Origin: Pasteurella sp049670895
Lineage (GTDB): Bacteria > Pseudomonadota > Gammaproteobacteria > Enterobacterales > Pasteurellaceae
Direction: 5' to 3' (one strand)
Assembly: GCF_049670895.1 (NCBI RefSeq)
Contig: NZ_CP187170.1
DNA: 64,000 bases
Shown here: positions 44,793 to 52,567 of the stretch, piece by piece
How positions within the stretch are numbered: position 1 is the stretch's first letter
Layout: every line of letters begins with the position of its first letter
Program-made: the position numbers and the translations under genes
The notes under the pieces: generated by a model
Seen by the model: only the letters and a program-made list of their open reading frames with translations
What the model was told of the DNA's origin: nothing
Databases searched by the model: none

Positions 44793-46526
44793 GTGAATAT
44801 TCAATCTATTCTATCTCACAAAATTCAACAAGCGATGGTTGCCGCAGGTGCTGATACGCAGGCTGATGCACTTGTTCGTCAATCTGGCAAAGTGCAATTT
44901 GGCGATTATCAAGCCAATGGCATCATGGCTGCCGCCAAAAAAGCAGGTTGCAATCCTCGTGAATTTGCTGCCAAAGTTATCGAACAATTAGATCTTACTG
45001 GTATCGCTGAAAAAGTAGAAATTGCAGGTCCCGGCTTTATTAATATCTTCTTGGATAAAAAATGGTTAGCAGAACAGGTTAATAATGCATTAAATGATGA
45101 AAAACTTGGCGTCAATACAACGGCTGCTCAAACCGTCGTGGCTGATTATTCTTCGCCCAATGTTGCCAAAGAAATGCATGTTGGCCATTTACGCTCAACC
45201 ATTATCGGTGATGCGGTTGTACGCACCTTAGAATTTTTAGGTCATCATGTTATTCGTGCAAACCATGTCGGCGATTGGGGAACACAATTTGGGATGCTCA
45301 TTGCCTATTTAGAAAAAATGGAAAATGAAAATGCCTCCGAAATGGAGCTCAGCGACTTAGAAGCCTTCTATCGTGCGGCAAAAGAACATTATGATACGGA
45401 TGCTGAATTTGCCGAAAAAGCCCGTCATTACGTGGTGAAATTACAAAGTGGTGATGAATATTGCCGTGCTATGTGGAAAAAACTCGTTGATATCACCATG
45501 CAACAAAATCAGCAAAATTATCATCGACTCAATGTGACCTTAACGGAAAAAGATGTGATGGGCGAAAGCCTCTATAATCCGATGTTGCCTAGCATTGTGG
45601 AAGACTTGAAAAAACAAGGCTTAGCCGTGGAAGATGAAGGGGCGTTGGTGGTTTATCTTGATGAATTCAAAAACAAAGAAGGGGAAGCCATGGGCGTGAT
45701 TGTCCAGAAAAAAGATGGCGGTTTCCTGTACACCACCACCGATATTGCCGCAGCCAAATACCGTTACGAAACCTTGCATGCAGATCGTGCTTTAGTGTTT
45801 TCAGACACTCGCCAAAGCCAACATATGCAACAAGCTTGGCTTATCACCCGTAAAGCAGGTTATGTGCCTGATAGTTTCCAATTAGAGCATAAAAACTTCG
45901 GTATGATGCTAGGAAAAGATGGTAAACCGTTTAAAACTCGCACAGGGGGCACAGTCAAACTGGCTGATTTACTGGATGAAGCAGTGGAACGTGCTACTCA
46001 ATTAATTAACGAAAAAAGCACCGCACTTTCAGATGCAGAAAAAACGGCTGTGATTGAGGCAGTGGCGATTGGTTCTGTCAAATACGCAGATTTATCCAAA
46101 AACAGAACCACAGACTACGTTTTTGATTGGGATAATATGCTCAGTTTTGAAGGCAACACCGCACCTTATATGCAATATGCTTACACGCGAATCCGTTCGA
46201 TTTTCAACCGCACGGATATTTCAGAAGCACAGTTGCAACAAGCTGACTTAACATTCAATGATGAAAAAGAGCGTGCATTAGCCATCAAATTATTACAGTT
46301 TGAAGAAGCAGTGCAAGTTGTCGCCAAAGACGGTAGCCCACATATTTTATGTACCTACCTTTACGAATTAGCAGGGATTTTCTCTTCATTCTATGAGCAT
46401 TGCCCGATCCTGAACCATGAAGACGACAACGTTAAATTAAGTCGTTTGAAATTAGCGTTATTAACTGAAAAAACCCTAAAACAAGGCTTAACCTTATTAG
46501 GGATTAAAACGGTTGAAAAAATGTAA
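44793..46526 (+). CDS. argS: Arginyl-tRNA synthetase
   Basis: Class I synthetase, 577 residues, the usual bacterial length. N-terminal Add1 domain (1-110), signature SPNVAKEMHVGHLRSTIIGD (HIGH-like HVGH), KMSK-like region without canonical Lys at FGMMLGKDGKPFKTRTGG, and a C-terminal DALR anticodon domain. The initiation codon is GTG at 44793; AGG sits about 11 bases upstream, and no better ATG fits the N-terminus MNIQSILSHKIQQAM. An uptake sequence (46020-46028) is inside the gene. Confidence 0.97.
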   Translation: MNIQSILSHKIQQAMVAAGADTQADALVRQSGKVQFGDYQANGIMAAAKKAGCNPREFAAKVIEQLDLTGIAEKVEIAGPGFINIFLDKKWLAEQVNNALNDEKLGVNTTAAQTVVADYSSPNVAKEMHVGHLRSTIIGDAVVRTLEFLGHHVIRANHVGDWGTQFGMLIAYLEKMENENASEMELSDLEAFYRAAKEHYDTDAEFAEKARHYVVKLQSGDEYCRAMWKKLVDITMQQNQQNYHRLNVTLTEKDVMGESLYNPMLPSIVEDLKKQGLAVEDEGALVVYLDEFKNKEGEAMGVIVQKKDGGFLYTTTDIAAAKYRYETLHADRALVFSDTRQSQHMQQAWLITRKAGYVPDSFQLEHKNFGMMLGKDGKPFKTRTGGTVKLADLLDEAVERATQLINEKSTALSDAEKTAVIEAVAIGSVKYADLSKNRTTDYVFDWDNMLSFEGNTAPYMQYAYTRIRSIFNRTDISEAQLQQADLTFNDEKERALAIKLLQFEEAVQVVAKDGSPHILCTYLYELAGIFSSFYEHCPILNHEDDNVKLSRLKLALLTEKTLKQGLTLLGIKTVEKM

Positions 46527-46560
46527 GTATTATTGGCGTGAAGCCTATCCATTTATCACA

Positions 46561-46592
46561 AAGGTCAGCATATTTCATGCTGACCTTTTTAT
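46561..46592 (+). terminator. argS terminator
   Basis: Perfect 11-bp stem AAGGTCAGCAT (46561-46571) with ATGCTGACCTT (46577-46587), ATTTC loop, then TTT. Confidence 0.9.
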
Positions 46593-46770
46593 TACGCCAT
46601 TTTTCCATTCGCATGATCACGCACTCCCTTAAGACAACAGCCAAAAAGAAATACGCCTATTTAATCTTGTTTTAAAACTTTTTTAAAAACCACCGCACTT
46701 TAATCAATGTGATTTGATTGGAATGTATCAAAGAAGAGATTGTAATCTGTAAGATTGCATTTGAAGGGAC

Positions 46771-46848
46771 AAAAAAAAGTGCCTCGCAGAGGCACTACTC
46801 GGAAAGCAAAATATGTCGGCTATTTTCTAATAGCACTTGTTCTTAGTT
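46771..46848 (-). ncRNA. Candidate CRP-activated small RNA between argS and mdh
   Basis: An independent transcription unit on the minus strand inside the 481-base argS-mdh gap. Predicted start about 46848. A short hairpin GCTATT/AATAGC (46819-46834) is followed by a single-stranded stretch containing TTTTGCTTTCC, which could pair with Shine-Dalgarno sequences. The unit ends in a perfect terminator AGTGCCTC/GAGGCACT (46778-46796) with an eight-T tail (A-run 46771-46778). The preceding mdh has its own terminator, so read-through does not explain it. No ORF fits. I know no named sRNA with this sequence; existence is inferred. Confidence 0.65.
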
Positions 46849-46854
46849 GCTGTA

Positions 46855-46916
46855 AGGATAATTAAATAATCCTTATCTTGCAAATGGTTATTTTTAATAA
46901 TGTGAGCTGACTCACG
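46855..46916 (-). promoter_or_regulatory. CRP site and promoter of the candidate sRNA
   Basis: Minus strand: -35 TTGCAA (46878-46883), 17-base spacer, -10 TATCCT (46855-46860). Upstream is TGTGAGCTGACTCACG (46901-46916), one base from the CRP consensus half-site pair TGTGA-N6-TCACA. Its centre is about 61 bases from the predicted start, the classical class I activation position. Confidence 0.6.
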
Positions 46917-46956
46917 CTTTTTCATATATTTCTTTATTTTTCAATCAATTTAATAA

Positions 46957-46989
46957 AAAAAGCATTTAACAAATTGCTAAATGCTTTTT
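46957..46989 (-). terminator. mdh terminator
   Basis: AAAAAGCATTTA (46957-46968) pairs with TAAATGCTTTTT (46978-46989), 9-base loop; T-run on the minus strand. Confidence 0.85.
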
Positions 46990-47007
46990 AAAAATAGGAT
47001 AACTCAA

Positions 47008-47943
47008 TTATGGATTAACAAATTTTACACCTAATTCAATATCTGCTCGTAAGGTGTCTAACATGGATTCTAAAGCCTGTTGCTCAAATGCACTTAATGG
47101 ACCTAATGGCAGAAGTTCCTCAACCCCTTCTTTACCTAAACGCACCGGTTGGGAAAAGAAACGAGCATATTTTCCATCACCTTCCACATAGGTACATTCA
47201 ACTACATTCTCGCCTTTTAAGCCTTTCACTAAAGAAAGGGCAAAACGTGCCGCCGCTTGTGCCATAGATAAAGTGGCCGATCCGCCACCGGCTTTGGCTT
47301 CAACCACTTCAGTGCCTGCATTTTGAATACGTTTTGTTAATGGTGCGATTTCTTCCTCTTTCCATTCAACATATTGCACTTGAGATAATAATGGCAAAAT
47401 GGTCACGCCTGAATGCCCACCCACAACTGGCACCAAAGTCCGTGTTGGATCTAACCCTTTTAATTCAGAAACAAAGGTTTCTGAACGAAGAATATCTAAT
47501 GTGGTAACACCAAAGAGTTTACGTTTGTCATACACCCCTGCTTTTTTCAATACTTCAGCAGCAATGGCAACGGTCGTATTCACTGGATTGGTAATGATAC
47601 CAACGCAAGCTTTTGGACAAACCTGCGCCACTTTTTCCATTAAATTACGCACAATGCCTGCATTAATATTAAATAAGTCTGAGCGATCCATGCCTGGTTT
47701 ACGAGCCACCCCCGCAGAAATTAGCACAACATTTGCACCTTCCAATGCGGATGTCGGATCTTCACCAGAGACCCCTTTCACCTTCACTGAGGTCGGAATA
47801 TGGCTGACATCCGCTGCCACACCGGGTGTTACTGGGGCAATATCATATAATGATAATTCAGAACCTGCTGGTAATTGTAATTTCAATAATAATGCTAATG
47901 CTTGACCAATACCGCCTGCGGCACCTAGAACTGCAACTTTCAT
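47008..47943 (-). CDS. mdh: Malate dehydrogenase
   Basis: NAD-dependent interconversion of malate and oxaloacetate. 311 residues, E. coli type. GAAGGIGQALALLLK at the N-terminus (NAD site), ISAGVARKPGMDRSDLF (mobile loop with substrate Arg), TNPVNTTV, and the catalytic-His segment VVGGHSGVTILPL. AGGAG precedes the ATG. Divergent from argR across about 210 bases, the same arrangement as in E. coli. Confidence 0.98.
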   Translation of the reverse strand: MKVAVLGAAGGIGQALALLLKLQLPAGSELSLYDIAPVTPGVAADVSHIPTSVKVKGVSGEDPTSALEGANVVLISAGVARKPGMDRSDLFNINAGIVRNLMEKVAQVCPKACVGIITNPVNTTVAIAAEVLKKAGVYDKRKLFGVTTLDILRSETFVSELKGLDPTRTLVPVVGGHSGVTILPLLSQVQYVEWKEEEIAPLTKRIQNAGTEVVEAKAGGGSATLSMAQAAARFALSLVKGLKGENVVECTYVEGDGKYARFFSQPVRLGKEGVEELLPLGPLSAFEQQALESMLDTLRADIELGVKFVNP

Positions 47944-48094
47944 TTGCTACTCCTAATAGGTTATAAATAATTGCTAAGATTTTAAAAGGATTATTACATA
48001 AATTCAAACAGATAAATTCAATTGTGCGATCTAACTCAAACTTTCATAAAAACAACCCGCACTTTGCTTAAAAAATATGGAATCACACAGAATT

Positions 48095-48124
48095 CATTTG
48101 CATATTTATGCAAATTTATGCAAG
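48095..48124. promoter_or_regulatory. Possible ARG boxes upstream of argR
   Basis: Overlapping palindromic stretch TTTGCATATTTATGCAAA followed by another TTTATGCAA half-site. Geometry and composition resemble ArgR boxes (TGnATn4ATnCA), which would give autoregulation, as known in E. coli. Match is partial. Confidence 0.4.
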
Positions 48125-48157
48125 ATCTAGACAGTTAAGCAACAAAAGAAGGATGTT

Positions 48158-48625
48158 ATGCAGCAAGAAAAACCAGATAATCTCGCCAACGCATTTAAAG
48201 AATTACTTGCACAAGAACGATTTGGTTCACAAAGTGAAATTGTGCATGCGTTACAAGAATTAGGCTTTCATAATATTAACCAATCCAAAGTGTCGCGTAT
48301 GCTAACCAAGTTTGGTGCCATACGCACTCGAAATACACGCATGGAAATGGTGTATTGTTTACCTAATGAATTAAGTGTGCCAAATACCAAAAGTCCCTTA
48401 AAAAATCTTGTGGTCGATATTGATTACAATGCATTTGTCATCGTCATTAAAACAACGCCAGGTGCGGCACAGCTTATTGCTCGTTTATTAGATTCCATTG
48501 GTAAAGCAGAAGGCATTTTGGGGACGATTGCCGGTGATGATACAATCTTCGTTACACCGACTCTCGGAACAGATATGCAAGAACTCATCGAAAGTATTAG
48601 GAATTTATTTAATAATTCTATCTAG
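48158..48625 (+). CDS. argR: Arginine repressor
   Basis: Hexameric arginine-responsive repressor. 155 residues: N-terminal winged helix (1-75, with SQSEIVHALQELGFHNINQSKVSRML reading as the recognition region), then the core domain with TTPGAAQLIARLLDS and the arginine-binding GTIAGDDTIFVTPT. AGAAGGATGTT precedes the ATG. Divergent from mdh; probable ARG boxes upstream. Confidence 0.97.
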   Translation: MQQEKPDNLANAFKELLAQERFGSQSEIVHALQELGFHNINQSKVSRMLTKFGAIRTRNTRMEMVYCLPNELSVPNTKSPLKNLVVDIDYNAFVIVIKTTPGAAQLIARLLDSIGKAEGILGTIAGDDTIFVTPTLGTDMQELIESIRNLFNNSI

Positions 48626-48654
48626 CTATTTCGCCATCAAATGAGGAATTCACT

Positions 48655-49542
48655 ATGAATATTTTTATCACAGGTGCAACAGGATTCATTGGCTCATCGT
48701 TAATTCCTCATTTAGTGTCAACACACCAAGTGACAGCATTGGTGAGAAATACCGCCCAAGCTAAAAAGCGGCTTCCCACGAAAGTGAAATTGGTTGATTC
48801 TTTATCTTCTTTTTCAAATTTTAATGACGTCGATGCCGTAATTAATTTAGCGGGTGAACCGATTTTTGATCATCGTTGGACGCCTGCACAAAAACAAAAA
48901 TTGTTAACCAGTCGGGTGGCTCTCACTCAACAATTAGCACAGCTCATTAATCAAAGTCATACACCACCCACGGTTTTCATTTCTGGCTCTGCCACGGGTT
49001 ATTATGGTGATCAAGGTGAAAATACAGTGAACGAAAATACACTGCCTAAAAATGGCTTTACCGCATTTCTGTGTAAACAATGGGAAGCTGCTGCCCAACA
49101 AGCCAATACCCGTGTTTGTTTAATCCGAACAGGCATAGTGATCAGCCCCAAAGGAGGGGCATTAGCAAGCATGCTACCACTTTATCGCTTCGGCTTGGGG
49201 GGAAAACTTGGAAATGGGCAACAATATTGGCCTTGGATTGCTTTAGAAGATATGCTACAAGGTATATTATTTTTACTGGAAAATCAGTCACTTCAAGGGG
49301 CATTTAATTTCACCTCCCCCCATCCTTTACCACAAGGGGAAATAAACCGTTTGTTAGGCCGTCAACTCAAACGCCCTTGTTTTGCTCATGTGCCTGCCTG
49401 TATTTTGAAATTGATGTTGGGTGAGCGATCACAACTCTTACTCGATAGCCAGAAAGTGCTTCCTCAAGCATTAATCGATGCGGGCTTTGTTTTCCAATAC
49501 CCGCACTTTGAGCAAGCGTTAAAAAACGCCTTATCCAAATAA
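48655..49542 (+). CDS. yfcH: YfcH/TIGR01777 family nucleotide-sugar epimerase-like protein
   Basis: 295-residue atypical SDR of the SDR39U1/TIGR01777 type. NAD(P) motif GATGFIGSSLIPHL at residues 7-20, NLAGEPI, SGSATGYYGDQGE (position of the usual catalytic Tyr), and a C-terminal DUF1731 region (KRPCFAHVPACILKLMLGE). Substrate unknown. Starts 29 bases after argR with GAGG upstream, so probably co-transcribed. Confidence 0.9.
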   Translation: MNIFITGATGFIGSSLIPHLVSTHQVTALVRNTAQAKKRLPTKVKLVDSLSSFSNFNDVDAVINLAGEPIFDHRWTPAQKQKLLTSRVALTQQLAQLINQSHTPPTVFISGSATGYYGDQGENTVNENTLPKNGFTAFLCKQWEAAAQQANTRVCLIRTGIVISPKGGALASMLPLYRFGLGGKLGNGQQYWPWIALEDMLQGILFLLENQSLQGAFNFTSPHPLPQGEINRLLGRQLKRPCFAHVPACILKLMLGERSQLLLDSQKVLPQALIDAGFVFQYPHFEQALKNALSK

Positions 49543-49564
49543 GCAATATGTTGTGAATCAGACA

Positions 49565-50194
49565 TTAACTGACAAAAGGATTGGTTTGTTTTTCCTGTCC
49601 GATGGTGGTGTAAGGCCCATGCCCTGCTACGATGATCATATCGTCCCCTAAAGGATAAAGCTTTTCACGGATAACCTGCAATAAAGTTTGATGATCCCCA
49701 CCTGGAAAGTCCGTACGTCCAATCCCTTGCTTAAATAGCACATCGCCAGTAAAGCTGATTCTTTTCTCATGTTCAATAAAACCGATATGACCAGGAGTAT
49801 GACCTGGCAAATGCAAAACTTCAAAACGAATATCACCAATTTCAATCACTTCCCCTTCTTGATCTAACCAGCGATCAGGCTCAAACGCCGCAATTTCAGG
49901 TAAGCCAAAACGTTGCGATTGCTGTGGTAATTGTTCAAACCAATAACGATCAAGGGAATGAGGTCCAATCATTGGCACATTAAAATGTTGTTTTAATTTT
50001 GGTGCAGCACCCACATGATCAAGATGACCATGGGTTAATAAAATGGTTTTTAAATTCAGTTCCAATTCGGTAATACGTGAAATCAACTTGTTTGCCTCGC
50101 CACCAGGATCGATGATGGCTGCATTTTTTTGGTCGTCCCAAATTAAGGAACAATTTTGTTGAAACGCCGTAACAGGAATAATTTCAATATTCAT
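49565..50194 (-). CDS. ycbL: YcbL-type metallo-beta-lactamase-fold hydrolase
   Basis: 209-residue glyoxalase II-like hydrolase. Metal-binding LTHGHLDHVG (HxHxDH, about residues 54-63), HLPGHTPGHIGF, FTGDVLF and the final GHGPYTT supply the remaining ligands. The shorter YcbL class lacks the C-terminal domain of GloB; YcbL of Salmonella has glyoxalase II activity, but the substrate here is inferred. Downstream of ycbK on the same strand with an uptake sequence between (50236-50244). Confidence 0.9.
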   Translation of the reverse strand: MNIEIIPVTAFQQNCSLIWDDQKNAAIIDPGGEANKLISRITELELNLKTILLTHGHLDHVGAAPKLKQHFNVPMIGPHSLDRYWFEQLPQQSQRFGLPEIAAFEPDRWLDQEGEVIEIGDIRFEVLHLPGHTPGHIGFIEHEKRISFTGDVLFKQGIGRTDFPGGDHQTLLQVIREKLYPLGDDMIIVAGHGPYTTIGQEKQTNPFVS

Positions 50195-50268
50195 ATTTGT
50201 TTCTCTGAAAAGCGATTAATAAGAAAACCGCACAAAAGTGCGGTCCATTTTCAAAATGTTTTGGATTA

Positions 50269-50829
50269 TCAACTACCACGCCAAGTGCGAACTGGGCCTG
50301 TGTCCACATGAACAAAATTACTACGAGGATAATAACCGACTCCCCCATTCTGTAAATGTTCTGCCACTTGACGGACTTTCGCTAATGGTATGCCATCAAT
50401 GCGGAAATCTATCGCTTGTCCACGGGTATGATAACTATTACTTGCGACACCACGGCTACGACGATGCATCGCAGCATTGCTTGCAGGCGAACGATAACCA
50501 CAGATGATTTGAATTTCTGTATTCCGTAACCCTAAATGACTTTGAATACGATACAGTTTAGAAAAAAGATTAGGATCCATTCTGTGCATATGATTATTAC
50601 GTTTATCACGCATTAAATAATCTAAGCGTTTTAACGCCACAGAAGAAAAACCTTTGTTTGGTAAAAATTCTGCACTGAACACATCGCCAGTATTAATATT
50701 TCTAAAACGTAAAAGACGGGGCTTGGGTGTGGAGACGGTTGCAAGTAAACTCTTTGGTAATAAAGATGCCCCTAATACAATCCCACCTAAGGATAACCAT
50801 TTACGGCGTTGATGGTTAATATTGTCCAT
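50269..50829 (-). CDS. ycbK: YcbK family (DUF882) exported peptidase-like protein
   Basis: 186 residues. Tat signal peptide with twin Arg (NHQRRKWLSLGG) and hydrophobic run to about residue 32. The mature part is a DUF882/peptidase M15-like domain with VICGYRSPASNAAMHRR, SYHTRGQAIDFRI and NFVHVDTGPVRTW giving His/Asp zinc ligands. Probable periplasmic murein hydrolase; E. coli relative MepK (YcbK) cleaves L,D-crosslinks. That fits its position directly downstream of an L,D-transpeptidase gene. Confidence 0.92.
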   Translation of the reverse strand: MDNINHQRRKWLSLGGIVLGASLLPKSLLATVSTPKPRLLRFRNINTGDVFSAEFLPNKGFSSVALKRLDYLMRDKRNNHMHRMDPNLFSKLYRIQSHLGLRNTEIQIICGYRSPASNAAMHRRSRGVASNSYHTRGQAIDFRIDGIPLAKVRQVAEHLQNGGVGYYPRSNFVHVDTGPVRTWRGS

Positions 50830-50972
50830 GTGTTAATTCTCTAGTGTTTTTTTCATGCCTATTTTGACCAGCATGATTGCAATTAGTTCTCAGTAAAATG
50901 TTAAACACGCTGATTCTACATATTTTCCCTTAAAAAGAAAGGGAAAATATGTATAATTTATGAAAAATCCAA

Positions 50973-52499
50973 TTAATTTAGGTATTTTTTTACGATATTC
51001 CAATTAATATAGCTTAAATTTGGTGTTACGTCATACCCATAAATATCAGGTAATGTGTGTGTTTGACCATTGTTCACCCACATGGTCACATAATATAAAA
51101 ATACGGGATTATGTGAAGAAACCGTTGCTGAGGTCGTTTTACGGCTTTGTAATACACTGCGTTTTTTCTCTTCCGACCAGCCTGCTTCTTTCAATAAAAT
51201 GGTGGCTAATTGATCGGATTTTTCCACACGCACACAGCCAGAGCTTAACGCACGGTCACTTTTACCAAATAACCCTCGATTAGGTGTGTCATGTAAATAA
51301 ATGGCATCTGAACTTGGCATATTAAATTTAAAATTCCCTAAGGCACTATCCCCTGGCGCTTGACGTAAGCGGTATGGGAATTTTTTCGCTGTCATATTTT
51401 CCCAATCGATAGTATAGGGATCGATTGTTCTGCCTTTGCCATCAATAATGGTATAACCATTACGATAAATATAGCTCGGATCTTTACGCACTTTTGGGAT
51501 AATGTCTTCATTAATTAAACGTACTGGGGCATTCCAAGGTGGATTCACGACCACATTACTTAATTTACTGTACATGACAGGGGTTTTACGGGATTTTTTC
51601 CCCACGATCACTTTTGAAGATAAAATAAGTTGACCATCACGGTAATAATCCAATTTATAGCTTGGAATATTGACAAAAAGTCCATCTTTAAACGCAGGAA
51701 TCACACGTAAGCGTTGAGCATTAATGGCTAATTTATACATTTTAGATAAGGCTGCCTTATCTGAATGTTCTGCCACTGAAGCAGACAACGCTTTTAAGGT
51801 TTGTTTGTATAGCGTATTTTGTGTAGAAAGTGCGGTTAAAAATGCCGAGCCGTTATCTTGCTCCAAAGTGGTCAACCAAGCCGCAATCTGTTCTTCTGCA
51901 GGCTGTTGTGCTTTATAGTTATTGGCAGAATATAACCATTTTTGTGCGGATTTAGACACATTTTTGGTGTAATACAAATAATCCAAAAACGCATCTGTGA
52001 GGAGAACATCACGACGTAATGAGCCCTCTTCCGCTTCATCAATTTTTGCTAATGCTTGAAATGTATTTTTAGAAATGCCACTCGCCACCATTGCCGCATA
52101 TTCATGTAAAAACTGGGCTTCGACGGCTTTATTTGTCCAAAGTGGCTGAAATTGCTTATCTGCATAAATTTTGGCAACAGCAGAATAAAATTGTAATGAA
52201 ATATCGCCAAGGTGATTTTTCAACATCAATTCTGCTTGTGCTTGTTTTTCTGCCGCAAGGCGTGCTTCCTCCGCTTTTTGTTCAGCGGCTAATTGCTCTT
52301 CTGTCAGCTGGTTTTCCAGTGCAATTTGCTGCGTGGCTAAAGGTTCAACCTCTTGCACCACGGTTGTTGTCGTATCCACGACGGTTTGTACACTATCTGC
52401 CTGTGCTGACGCTTGCTGATTTGCTAAAACACTTCCTGCATAGGTACAGGAAAATAAAGCCATTAACCATCCCACTTTTTGAGCATTCACTTTTAACAT
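50973..52499 (-). CDS. ldtD: L,D-transpeptidase (YcbB/LdtD family)
   Basis: Forms 3-3 crosslinks in peptidoglycan. 508 residues. Signal peptide (cleavage near VLANQ), an Ala/Glu/Gln-rich linker (about 35-90, likely helical), a helical scaffold domain, and the YkuD catalytic domain (about 285-470). The catalytic motif is HDTPNRGLFG ... SSGCVRVE with the nucleophilic Cys. No separate peptidoglycan-binding repeat is obvious. ATG at 52499 has AAGGA eight bases upstream and is preferred to 52520. An uptake sequence lies at 51828. Upstream of ycbK, as in E. coli. Confidence 0.93.
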   Translation of the reverse strand: MLKVNAQKVGWLMALFSCTYAGSVLANQQASAQADSVQTVVDTTTTVVQEVEPLATQQIALENQLTEEQLAAEQKAEEARLAAEKQAQAELMLKNHLGDISLQFYSAVAKIYADKQFQPLWTNKAVEAQFLHEYAAMVASGISKNTFQALAKIDEAEEGSLRRDVLLTDAFLDYLYYTKNVSKSAQKWLYSANNYKAQQPAEEQIAAWLTTLEQDNGSAFLTALSTQNTLYKQTLKALSASVAEHSDKAALSKMYKLAINAQRLRVIPAFKDGLFVNIPSYKLDYYRDGQLILSSKVIVGKKSRKTPVMYSKLSNVVVNPPWNAPVRLINEDIIPKVRKDPSYIYRNGYTIIDGKGRTIDPYTIDWENMTAKKFPYRLRQAPGDSALGNFKFNMPSSDAIYLHDTPNRGLFGKSDRALSSGCVRVEKSDQLATILLKEAGWSEEKKRSVLQSRKTTSATVSSHNPVFLYYVTMWVNNGQTHTLPDIYGYDVTPNLSYINWNIVKKYLN

Positions 52500-52528
52500 A
52501 GCTAAGTTCCTTAAGTTCATTAGAAAAC

Positions 52529-52552
52529 GACCGCACTGATTAAAGTGCGGTC
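52529..52552 (-). terminator. Inverted uptake-sequence hairpin after prc
   Basis: GACCGCACT (52529-52537) pairs perfectly with AGTGCGGTC (52544-52552), 6-base loop, followed on the minus strand by GTTTTC. One arm holds a full uptake sequence (52543-52551). Confidence 0.65.
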
Positions 52553-52567
52553 AAAATAAGACGTATT

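Noticed and set aside
47399..47905. 168-codon open frame on + inside mdh
   Set aside because: Antisense shadow of a clearly conserved gene.
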